Positions 28,365 through 37,132 of a stretch of DNA of 64,000 nucleotides are shown piece by piece. Both the position numbers and the translations under genes were made by a program. The notes beneath the pieces were generated by a model that worked only from the letters and a program-made list of their open reading frames with translations, was not told the origin of the DNA and made no database searches. The stretch comes from Kluyveromyces lactis (taxonomy: Eukaryota > Ascomycota > Saccharomycetes > Saccharomycetales > Saccharomycetaceae): contig NC_006041.1 in NCBI RefSeq assembly GCF_000002515.2, positions 806,001 through 870,000 on the forward strand. Reading direction: 5' to 3'. The stretch's first letter is position 1, and each line of letters begins with the position of its first letter.

Positions 28365-29711
28365 TCAGTCATCACGATTGAAAGACCTAAGCTTTGACTT
28401 AGCACGAAGATTATAATGTCTAGAACGTTTTTCTTCCTCAGGAATGTGATTCTCGGTGACATGTATGACATCTGGTCTTGCTTTCTTTTCGGCAGGCTTA
28501 TTCCGTTCATTGAGCATACTCCTTTTTCTAGGTTTCGGTTTTGCTTCTTCTTCTGAAGCGGTTCCTAAACCCTCCTCATCCTCATATTTCATTATCGTTT
28601 CAAGATCATTCTTTGCGTCCTTGACGTAGTTGATTATATCCTTGAAATCGTCCTTGCCATACATTTTCTGAAGATGGGTCGTTGATTTCGTTAGGGCGGA
28701 TTCTTCAGCTACCGAGGTTGCCTTCGGCGTGTCTTTCGTAATTTTTTTGTCATTATGTTGTAAGGGTATCGGCGAAGCCAAATAGCTATCCTTTGGAGTT
28801 TTCTTTAACTCTTTGAACTTCGCTAGGATCTCTGGATCCTGCTTTTCATCCGGAAGTATAACCTGGTTACTGAGCACCGCTAAGGGTTGTGACTGATAGT
28901 GGAGAAAATGTTTTAGCCTCATATGATTGACAATACCTTGCGCAGATGTGAAACCTTCCCTTCCACATTGAGAGCATGTAATTATTATGAGTATTCCATC
29001 AGGTCTTCTGAATATAGGCTGACCCAAGTCAGTGGTTCCGATCATACCACTGTTGCTAGTAGCGCATGTGCTACTGAAGTTTCGTTGGTGATTATGGTGA
29101 GGCATCTTCGAAATTATTGCCTCTGATTTCTGTACCTCAGTGGCTGAAGTTTGTTGAGGAACAGTCTTTATGCCACGCATACGAATGTCAATAACGTTTT
29201 CATTAGCAAGCCGTAGCCCACTAACTTTCGATCCGCCTTTACTTCTTGTATGGTAGTAATAGATTCCCTCGCGGGTTTCCACATTTGAGCATCCCGCCTT
29301 GATGCTTTCCTCCACCTCTTTAGTTCTCGTCTCTTGGTACTTTGAGATCTTATCCGTTAGTTCAGGGTCATCATGCATTATCTTTAACACTTCCAACTGC
29401 CCGGATACCTTATCATTCTCTTCTATTATATGCTCCATTTCTTTATGTGTCAACATGATCTGCAAGTTTAGTTGGTCCAGTATTTCTCTTCTTGTGGACA
29501 TAAACTTTAACCTTTCAGCATCTTCATGTGGGTGTGACGAGTGTATAGAGTCATTATCCTCATTATCCGCTATAGAAGAGAGTTCATGTGGTGATTTTGG
29601 AGTTGCCACTTGGTAATATGATATCGTGTGGTTTGATCTGGAAATGCTATCTACATCATCTTCATCCATGAAAAGTACCTGATGACTATTTCTATGATCC
29701 ACAGAATGCAT
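28365..29711 (-). CDS. AHC1: ADA histone acetyltransferase complex subunit Ahc1
   Basis: 448 residues from the first ATG at 29711; the frame stays open for 28 codons upstream without an ATG. A leucine-rich coiled region is followed near residues 246-268 by a C2H2-type finger (Cys246, Cys249, His263, His268). The C-terminus is basic with several nuclear-signal-like KPRKR and KKAR clusters. Ahc1 is specific to the Gcn5 ADA complex and stabilises it, unlike SAGA. Shorter than S. cerevisiae (about 566), but the finger and the YOR023C position support the call. Confidence 0.85.
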   Translation of the reverse strand: MHSVDHRNSHQVLFMDEDDVDSISRSNHTISYYQVATPKSPHELSSIADNEDNDSIHSSHPHEDAERLKFMSTRREILDQLNLQIMLTHKEMEHIIEENDKVSGQLEVLKIMHDDPELTDKISKYQETRTKEVEESIKAGCSNVETREGIYYYHTRSKGGSKVSGLRLANENVIDIRMRGIKTVPQQTSATEVQKSEAIISKMPHHNHQRNFSSTCATSNSGMIGTTDLGQPIFRRPDGILIIITCSQCGREGFTSAQGIVNHMRLKHFLHYQSQPLAVLSNQVILPDEKQDPEILAKFKELKKTPKDSYLASPIPLQHNDKKITKDTPKATSVAEESALTKSTTHLQKMYGKDDFKDIINYVKDAKNDLETIMKYEDEEGLGTASEEEAKPKPRKRSMLNERNKPAEKKARPDVIHVTENHIPEEEKRSRHYNLRAKSKLRSFNRDD

Positions 29712-29795
29712 TAGAATATGTTTAGCAACAAATATAGGGTGACGGACGTCTATTAATGTACAAATTTGCTCAGTCTTTACGCCCTTTTCTTCCAA

Positions 29796-30163
29796 AATCT
29801 TTCTATTGTTAATAATCCGTTATGTACAATTTTTTTTTTTTTTGTTACTACTTATATGGAAAATGAGAATGAAGAGAAAGGCTCTAGCTGTTTAAAACCG
29901 TAAACACATTGGATAAATTATGCCTATTTTGAAATGGGTCGAGGAAACAGCGCGACAAGAAAGCTGGTGTCTGTAAACCAATCAACATGACCACTTAGTG
30001 AGGGACAAATATTGAGAATCTTTTGAGCCGTGATGAGCTCAGGTAGAGAGTCCGTTGTTATCAGTATTTCTTTGTATTTATCCTTTTTTAAAGTTTTCCA
30101 AAAGTCATTTTAGATAGATCTTCCAGACTTTAATAAACTGGGCAATACTTAAATTGAGAACAC
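29796..30163. promoter_or_regulatory. AHC1/TEN1 divergent promoter
   Basis: Contains a 14-base T run (29830-29843) close to AHC1. It joins the YOR block to the YLR block. No gene is seen. Confidence 0.5.
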
Positions 30164-30229
30164 ATGAGTGAGCCACTTCCCCTTGACTACCGGTATGTCT
30201 GCATATATCTTATGACAGGAAGAGTATGA
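30164..30229 (+). promoter_or_regulatory. upstream ORF whose stop overlaps the TEN1 start
   Basis: ATG at 30164 opens a 21-residue frame ending in TGA at 30227-30229. That stop overlaps the TEN1 ATG (ATGA). A second, 6-residue frame (30195-30215) lies inside it in another frame. If both are in the transcript, TEN1 translation would depend on leaky scanning or reinitiation. Confidence 0.4.
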
Positions 30230-30648
30230 GCAAAATTATTACGGATCTTGATACAATTGCCGGAAAGATCGAGGAGTACGCAGGAGATACGTTGTTAAGA
30301 CTTCGAATCTTCGCACAATTTCAGGACATTTCTCATTCACATGAAAGAACCGATGGGATTTATCTTCATTTTAGCAACGTTCCAGATTTCAATGCAGAAA
30401 CGAATAGAGAAAGATCATATTATTTCTTGATTGATGAGACAATCTATGACGAAGCGTTCATCAATACCAAATCAGGTGAAAGACCACATAAGGGCGATAT
30501 CTTAGATATGAGATGTTGTTATAGGAAGTACGATAAAGTCGTTGAAATTATGCATCTGAAAGTGATATCGATCGCAGATTTGGATTCATTACGAGAATTC
30601 TTGGCGAAGGCGGACGATGACTCAGAGATTAGATCTTTTCTTCGATGA
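30226..30648 (+). CDS. TEN1: Ten1-like telomere capping protein
   Basis: 140 residues, consistent with the small single OB-fold subunit of the Cdc13-Stn1-Ten1 complex, which protects chromosome ends and regulates telomere replication. Beta-strand-rich segments (RLRIFAQFQDI, YYFLIDETIY, KGDILDMRCCYR) suit an OB fold. The family diverges fast, so the name leans on synteny: AHC1 is on one side and RLP24 on the other, and YLR010C is next to YLR009W. The ATG at 30226 overlaps an upstream ORF stop. Confidence 0.8.
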   Translation: MSKIITDLDTIAGKIEEYAGDTLLRLRIFAQFQDISHSHERTDGIYLHFSNVPDFNAETNRERSYYFLIDETIYDEAFINTKSGERPHKGDILDMRCCYRKYDKVVEIMHLKVISIADLDSLREFLAKADDDSEIRSFLR

Positions 30649-30947
30649 AAGAGGAGAAATGTTACTTGTATTTCTTTGTTAAAATCTATTAACGATTGTA
30701 ATGTACATAAAGAGACAGCACACATGCATCTATATGAATATATAAATAAAGCTATGCTTCTCAGAGAGGTGAAGTTAAATATATCGATGCTCCGGGTTTA
30801 GAATCTGTGATAATTTGAATCTTAATCATGAAGGTAAAATAAAAAGTAAGTAAATTAAGCTGAGCGAATCCCTTTGAAAAAAGGTATTTGCTATCCAAGA
30901 AAGAGAGGTAGAAAGAAGTCTTTGATGTTTTCTCTTTTCATGATTAT

Positions 30948-31544
30948 TCAAAACGCAATCCTCTTGGAGTTCTTTCTCTTGTTTTTCAATAGAATCTTTT
31001 GTTTTTGTAGTTGTTCTTCAGCTTCGGATTCGGATTCAACTTCGGATTCAGCTTCAGATTCGATATCCATCTCCTCGTCACTAGCCTGTTCAATGGCTTC
31101 TTCCTTAGCAGCTTGTCTAGCCAACTCCACTTCTCTCAATCTCAATAACTCTGGGTTAGATTCCACCAAAGCCTTATCTCTCAAGAAGTCCCTTTCGTTG
31201 TTACCCTTCATTCTGTTCTTATAGAAAGCTCTCTCACGTCTTTGTCTAATCTCTTCGATTCTACTCATGGCCTTCAAAGTCGTAGCTACAAGCTCTCTGT
31301 TGTACCTCACTGGAACGTTTCTTCTCTGTGCAAACGTTAGGGTAGAATCAACAGCCAATTCCTTACCGGCAGCCTTTCTGAACGCTTTAGTCCATCTCAA
31401 CTTACGTGGATTTCTACGTTGCTTGAAAGCCTTGTGACATTTAGAACGACAGAAACGGAACTCTTTGGCATCGTTTCTAACAAACATAATACCATGGCCC
31501 GGATAACAAGGCGATGAACAGAAATGACATGCGTAAACTCTCAT
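30948..31544 (-). CDS. RLP24: ribosome biogenesis factor Rlp24
   Basis: 198 residues (S. cerevisiae 199). It has an L24e-type zinc ribbon with Cys6, Cys9, Cys32 and Cys36, then the conserved [15 protein letters not shown]-like core and a long helical, acidic C-terminus. Rlp24 holds the place of ribosomal protein eL24 on pre-60S particles, activates the AAA-ATPase Afg2 (Drg1) and is swapped for eL24 in the cytoplasm. A PAC element lies about 300 bases upstream. Neighbours match YLR009W. Confidence 0.97.
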
Positions 31545-32258
31545 CTTATATTATTATTTCTCTATCTTCTCACCAGGATAGATAGTAGCACCAAACTTGA
31601 ACAAAATCTTCCGTAAACCACAAGAATGAATTCCCGTTCAGTAACTTCCCAGATAACCGTATCAAAGTGTCAAGGTAATGGATCGTAGCCCTTCTTGATT
31701 CAGAATCAAATAATGATACTTTTGAAAGCTCATCTCTGTATAAGTTGAATTGTAATTTTTTTTTCGAAATATTTCATTCTCAAATAACCCACTGAAACTA
31801 CCGCACCATGAAAGAAGAAATTCACATACAAAAGAAAAATCTGCGATGAGATGAGATGAGCTGAAAAGGGAATAGAAGTGAGAAAAAGAAATAAAGAAGG
31901 AAAGAGCAAAAAGATCAAATCCGTGAAAGATGATTTATATGAATTTCAGATCACGTGGTTACGAGGAACCCCACAGCTACATTATCATGTCACACGGATA
32001 CTGAGATTTTCGGATATTGGGAAGTAGGATCTTTGTTGTAAGTTTTCCATCGATGTAAAAAATATGACAATAGTGATTAATGAATGATGATTTAGTGAAT
32101 GAATTAATGAATGAATGAATCGGAGAAATAAAGAAATACATATAAGGTTTTAATATCTACTCAAAATATTTATTACAGAGGTTCGCTCCATTTTAAAGCA
32201 ACTCTGATCTCGTTGTTATCTGTTTTCTTACCGTCTGTGATCCAAGTGTTGAAACGAA
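31545..32258. promoter_or_regulatory. RLP24/PAM18 divergent promoter
   Basis: 714 bases. It holds a PAC site (31843-31850) continued by further GATGAG units, a CACGTG E-box (31952-31957) and a degenerate GAAT tetranucleotide tract near 32097-32125. No gene is seen. Confidence 0.55.
31843..31850 (+). promoter_or_regulatory. PAC element upstream of RLP24
   Basis: GCGATGAG followed by two more ATGAG units, about 300 bases from the RLP24 start. This is typical of ribosome-biogenesis genes. Confidence 0.5.
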
Positions 32259-32750
32259 ATGGCACAACAAAATATTGAAGTTCCTCAGCTGCCCATTCCT
32301 GGCGAAGATAATTCCAACAGGGTACCAGAGCAAGTAGTAATTGGACATCCTGCTGCTGGCGTTCCTCCTATTCCTCAGCAGAAATCCGGTATGGATTTAT
32401 ATTTCGATCAAGCATTGGATTATATGGGAGATCATCCAGTGCTCACCGGTGTAGGTGGGTTCTTTGCGTTGTATTTTGCTGCCGGAGCTTATAAGTCTGT
32501 GTCTAAGAGACTTGGAGGATCCTCTCAAGGTGTGAAATATTTGAAAGGTGGGTTTGATCCAAAAATGAACGCTAAGGAAGCACTAGCGATTTTAAATTTG
32601 AATGAGACCAATTTGAGTAAGAAGAAATTGAAGGAAGTTCATAGAAGAATCATGCTGGCAAACCATCCGGACAAAGGTGGTTCTCCTTATCTGGCCACTA
32701 AGATTAATGAAGCAAAAGATTTCTTGGAGAAGAAAGTGGTAAGAAAGTGA
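32259..32750 (+). CDS. PAM18: mitochondrial import motor J-protein Pam18/Tim14
   Basis: 163 residues. An intermembrane-space N-terminus is followed by one membrane helix (about 60-77, TGVGGFFALYFAAGAY) and a C-terminal J domain with HPD at residues 136-138 (LANHPDKGG). Pam18 stimulates mtHsp70 (Ssc1) at the TIM23 channel, with Pam16 as its partner. Length and layout match S. cerevisiae (168). Synteny YLR008C between RLP24 and NSE1 is kept. Confidence 0.97.
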   Translation: MAQQNIEVPQLPIPGEDNSNRVPEQVVIGHPAAGVPPIPQQKSGMDLYFDQALDYMGDHPVLTGVGGFFALYFAAGAYKSVSKRLGGSSQGVKYLKGGFDPKMNAKEALAILNLNETNLSKKKLKEVHRRIMLANHPDKGGSPYLATKINEAKDFLEKKVVRK

Positions 32751-32944
32751 TTTTTATTGTTTCTACAGTAGTGCGCCGAAGGGGATACTATCAGAAACAG
32801 TAGGGATTATTACTACTACGTTGCATTATTCTCGGGCTAGAAAGAAAAGCAAAAACAACAACTTGTAAATACCATAAATATAATACTTTCGTGTTTTTAA
32901 TTTATGTTCTTCCCGGCGGAAGCTGAATAACTCGCTGGAAATGA

Positions 32945-33916
32945 TCATCCAATGGCGTATGCGCCAGCTTCCTGGAAAGTCTTATCACTTCCTGGACACT
33001 TATCGCTAACATGTTTCACATAGTGTTCTAAACATCCGACGTGTAGTCCATAGTTATGCTCTTCTCTGGCTTCTAGACAGATGATGCCTTGAAGTACAAC
33101 TTCGTTACAATGGACACATAATGGGACGTCAAAATTCTCGACTAAATAATCTTTCATTTCAATCAAGAACCTAACGTCTAATCCAATTTTCCCTTCGGGA
33201 GAACGATAGAGCCATTTGCGCTCAGACAACTCAAACAAGAGCTCTTCTGCTCTTGTTTGTGTTATTTCGTTTGTTTGCATGAGCTCCCCAGAACCAATCC
33301 GATACGAGACAAAATGTTTTAGCCCTGCATAGTGTTCATCACCGTATTTTTCACGTAATATATTATCCACCTCATCTATCACATCACTGGATTCTTCTTC
33401 CCTTTCAAACTGCTGTACGTAACTGCTTTCAGTTAGTATCTTCTCGATACTCCACTTCAAAAACCCTATATCTGCTGCTGAGAATGATGTCGCCATTTTC
33501 ATTTGGGAATCGTACTTGAGATTGGTATACACGTAAAATCTGGCATTGGGAGGCCAATTAGCATCCACTAGATCTGTTATGAAATTTTCAAACCTCCGGC
33601 TCACGTATGACTTGCCCATTGGATGGTTTACCATCGTTATCCTATAGTTCAAGGGACTTAGTTGCAAATTAAGTTTACTGACATGATCTGTTAGTTTCAG
33701 CCTCCAAGCTGTCAACGATAATGGTTCATCTTTCAGAAACCTTCCAGCGTCATTCTCTAGCGTTAAGTAGCATGAAAGTAGTGAGTTCTCACTCACTATC
33801 CCTTTGCATTGTAGAATAAACTGCAGTAGATATCGCCTTACATCGAGATCTGTAAGATATGGCGATGCCTCGACGACTCTATCTGTTCCCGTTTCGTCAC
33901 TTCCAGTATCAGTCAT
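32945..33916 (-). CDS. NSE1: SMC5/6 complex subunit Nse1
   Basis: 323 residues (S. cerevisiae 336). Winged-helix-type N-terminal regions precede a C-terminal RING-like domain of the Nse1 type: CVHCNEVV, then C in GIICLEAR, LHVGCLEHY and CPGSD. Nse1 works with Nse3 and Nse4 in the SMC5/6 complex for DNA repair and rDNA maintenance, and supports ubiquitin ligase activity. The start ATG at 33916 is the first in frame. Order and strand fit YLR007W. Confidence 0.94.
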   Translation of the reverse strand: MTDTGSDETGTDRVVEASPYLTDLDVRRYLLQFILQCKGIVSENSLLSCYLTLENDAGRFLKDEPLSLTAWRLKLTDHVSKLNLQLSPLNYRITMVNHPMGKSYVSRRFENFITDLVDANWPPNARFYVYTNLKYDSQMKMATSFSAADIGFLKWSIEKILTESSYVQQFEREEESSDVIDEVDNILREKYGDEHYAGLKHFVSYRIGSGELMQTNEITQTRAEELLFELSERKWLYRSPEGKIGLDVRFLIEMKDYLVENFDVPLCVHCNEVVLQGIICLEAREEHNYGLHVGCLEHYVKHVSDKCPGSDKTFQEAGAYAIG

Positions 33917-34646
33917 TCTTTTGACGGTCTAATTCTAAAGATCAAACCTATAATCCCTCACAAGAGATGAATCCAATACTTCAGGTACAGGACGGTTCGT
34001 ACGATCGCTGTTTTTTTGCACAGCTCTTGCTTCATGAACACCATGCACAAGTCTACTTGATATTTACAATCTTAGTTGATTTCAATAACAAGACAAAATA
34101 AAACATACTGAGGTGGGAGAAACACCTATATGCTTCATTATTATTCGATGAACCGGGTGTATCGCGTTAAGAAGCAACCGGTTAACAAGTGGCTAAGAAT
34201 AAGTTCCTAACCTGCCAACACATCCGGGGTTATCTTTATATTGAATTAGCCTTTATTGTCACGTGAATGACCCTCTTTTTCAGGCATAATTGCCGTGGCA
34301 AAAACCGCCGTAGATGTCGGACAGAGCAATCTTGATCCTAAATTATTGAAAGAAATGTCGATATAGTGACGATTTAACACACATGAAATGAGTATTTAGA
34401 AGGACAAAACACTAGCCCCACTATAACAAACCGTATTTTTTCAACTTCAGCAAGAGTTTCATTATTTGATATATCCGGTGCGCACTTGTGTCATAATACT
34501 ACCAATACTTACCTGGCTTTGCTAGGGAACCAGAAATAGAAACATAACGGATCTTGCTAACAACAATTCAAAGAAAAGCCCTGTTGGAATAATTGCAGAA
34601 AAACAAGCTCGGAAGACGTCACGAACAAGGCTAATAACGCACATTG
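33917..34646. promoter_or_regulatory. NSE1/SSK1 divergent promoter
   Basis: 730 bases. It has a perfect TCACGTGA palindrome at 34259-34266 (Cbf1-type). No gene is recognised. Confidence 0.5.
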
Positions 34647-36554
34647 ATGCAAGAACCGATGAACAGGATACGGCCGTCTTCACCGTTGAGTGGGCAGCGG
34701 ACTGTTACCTCAGGAAGTACCCGGCGAATTTGGTTACAATTAGACACACCATGCGATAGCTTTCGCGGCGAGAATCCTATTGAGGATACTTTATACAATC
34801 AACCAACTAGTGTCGACATTGAAGTGAGAGATATGATAGATGATGTGAAAAGTAAGGTATTGAACAAGTTGAGTAATACGAGATGGTTCAGATTCAAAGA
34901 TAACACGAATATAAGTCTTGGGTTTTATTATTACAGTGCGGAACTACTAGAGCCATCGCACTCTCATTCAGTTGGACCAGAGAAAGCAAATTCCAATACA
35001 TTCGTAATAACATACTCTGAGTATCAAAATCTGATAAAAAGGAATCAGATTCGTGTTGGACGATGGTCCCAACTGCATAACTCATTTAATAGGTTGTTAC
35101 ACAGGTCCACATCTCAAAGTCCTTCTTTGGATACCGCATTCAATGATGACAATGGTCTTAGGATGTTATCTTCTCAGCATACACGACAGCAATCTCAATC
35201 CCCTGATGATAACCTGAAATATGCGTACAAAGTCATCATAGAACCGGATACGCCCGTTATGACGGTATACAGGGAGTTATATGGGGGTTTACAGAAAAGT
35301 GAAGATGCTTTAACAGTGTTTTATCCTCCGATGTCTTCAAGTTCTCCTACCTCTCCTGAAGTATTGACTCCTGCTGAACTTTTAGATCCAATACGTATAT
35401 TCACCAAGGACGCTATAGGACAGGAAAAAGAGATCCTACTCTCAGATATTAGCCAGGGAACTGAAATCGATTCTGTTGTTGAAAGACCCGATCAAAGACG
35501 GCCAAGTCTTTTTGGAAGTTTCTCAAGCTCGCGTAATAACACTGGAATACTACTATTACCAAAAGGTGTATCCCCTGAGGATATTGAAGGTAGCAATGAT
35601 TCTCCGTATGAGGAAGCGAATATTTCCTTGGATAATATTGAAACTTCACCGCCACATCCAGAGAGTTACGCGTTGACAGCCCAGAAACCATTAACAGAAG
35701 AGGAAGTGGGTATATCATTAACAAAGACAATATCGTCTCCAGAATTACCTCGTCCACTATCCAGAAGGACCACACCCTCATTAGATAAGCAAGGCAACCT
35801 TCCAAAATATAAAGTGTTTCCTCGTATCAACGTGCTTATTGTAGAAGATAACGCTATAAACCAAGCCATTCTAGCATTATTTTTAAGAAAGAACGGAATT
35901 TCTTACAAAGTTGCCAAAGACGGAGTGGAAGCAATAGAAAAGTGGAAAGAAGGCGATAGTCATCTTATCCTTATGGATTTGCAATTGCCCCTGCTATCAG
36001 GGCTCGAAGCAACAAAAAAAATAAGAGAACTGGAACGAATTAACAATATTGGGAATTTCTCTCAAAAGAGTGTTTCTAAGAAGCCCAATCTGAAAAAAAA
36101 TGCTAATTCTAAGGAAGAAGGAGGTACAACTGCTGCAAAGACAAGTGATCAGCAAAATGAAGTCGAGAAATCGAATCAGCAGAATATGGTGTTGGACAAA
36201 TCGAAGTTTAGGTCACCTGTTATAATCGTTGCACTTACCGCATCTTACTCACAAATTGATAGAACAGAGGCCCTATTAGCTGGCTGTAATGATTATTTGA
36301 CCAAACCAGTCAATTTGGACTGGTTAAGCAAAAAAATAACTGAATGGGGATGTATGCAAGCATTAATCGATTTTGATGGCTGGACTGAAGGACAAAGAAG
36401 GATGACTGATGATGTACTTTTGAGACCTCAAATTGTAACGGCAAGAAAATCACAAGCAACTTCTACTAGATCTGTACCGAGAGTTTCTTCTGTCTCAACG
36501 ACACTTGAATGCGATGATTCTAAATATACAAAATCGAATGACTGTTGTCCGTGA
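34647..36554 (+). CDS. SSK1: osmostress response regulator Ssk1
   Basis: 635 residues from the ATG at 34647. A long Ser/Pro-rich N-terminus is followed by a C-terminal receiver domain: acidic pair Glu400/Asp401 (IVEDN), phospho-acceptor Asp444 (LMDLQLP) and Lys553 (LTKPVN). An insert of about 60 polar residues sits inside the receiver between the LEATKKIREL helix and VIIVALTAS, as in S. cerevisiae Ssk1. Ssk1 receives phosphate from Sln1-Ypd1; when unphosphorylated it activates Ssk2/Ssk22 and the Hog1 MAP kinase. YLR006C synteny is kept on the left, but the right neighbour is not SSL1 here. Confidence 0.95.
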   Translation: MQEPMNRIRPSSPLSGQRTVTSGSTRRIWLQLDTPCDSFRGENPIEDTLYNQPTSVDIEVRDMIDDVKSKVLNKLSNTRWFRFKDNTNISLGFYYYSAELLEPSHSHSVGPEKANSNTFVITYSEYQNLIKRNQIRVGRWSQLHNSFNRLLHRSTSQSPSLDTAFNDDNGLRMLSSQHTRQQSQSPDDNLKYAYKVIIEPDTPVMTVYRELYGGLQKSEDALTVFYPPMSSSSPTSPEVLTPAELLDPIRIFTKDAIGQEKEILLSDISQGTEIDSVVERPDQRRPSLFGSFSSSRNNTGILLLPKGVSPEDIEGSNDSPYEEANISLDNIETSPPHPESYALTAQKPLTEEEVGISLTKTISSPELPRPLSRRTTPSLDKQGNLPKYKVFPRINVLIVEDNAINQAILALFLRKNGISYKVAKDGVEAIEKWKEGDSHLILMDLQLPLLSGLEATKKIRELERINNIGNFSQKSVSKKPNLKKNANSKEEGGTTAAKTSDQQNEVEKSNQQNMVLDKSKFRSPVIIVALTASYSQIDRTEALLAGCNDYLTKPVNLDWLSKKITEWGCMQALIDFDGWTEGQRRMTDDVLLRPQIVTARKSQATSTRSVPRVSSVSTTLECDDSKYTKSNDCCP

Positions 36555-37132
36555 ATGAAACCATGGAATAATTGAATTACTTTGAGTTTTCTCAAGTTGT
36601 AACAATCATACATTAGCGTTTTACTATAATGGTCATCAGATGTCTTTCTCCGGCAAGAATATTTCAACATTCTTCCCACCTATTACAGTCCACAATCTAC
36701 CGATAGCATCACTAATTCAACATCTTTTAGGTTTTGGAAAAGTATAATAATTATGACCAGAAATCATGCTATGTAACATTAACAAGAAACTATATTAGTA
36801 TTGAGCATATATCTTAGTAAATATGACATTATTGAGGTAGCAAACTGTTTCGGACGGTACTGAAGCAGCCATGTCATATTAACCAGCCTTGGATTTAGAA
36901 CAAATTCTTTGTCCGGGTAATAATAACACCAATCTCTGACTTTTTGTTTGATTTCAAGAACATGTCAAAAGTAACAAACACTAAATTAAAGTACGGTTTA
37001 TAATGAAACTATCTTATATTTCCCTCAAGAGACAACTGTTACATAAACAACCATATTGCACGAACTGGATTGAGCTGTGTTGATACTATAAATATAAACT
37101 CTAATATCATTTCAGTCAGTACGATATTAATT
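36555..37132. other. SSK1-APL1 spacer, inferred inversion boundary
   Basis: 578 AT-rich bases without a gene. The spacer falls at one end of the segment that looks inverted relative to S. cerevisiae. Confidence 0.45.

Noticed and set aside
30192-30226. GTATGT upstream of TEN1 as a 5' splice site
   Set aside because: No branch-point TACTAAC or suitable 3' AG; the next AG would give an intron of about 26 bases.
36001-36220. Insert inside the Ssk1 receiver domain as a foreign insertion
   Set aside because: S. cerevisiae Ssk1 has a comparable polar insert at the same place, so it is a family trait.
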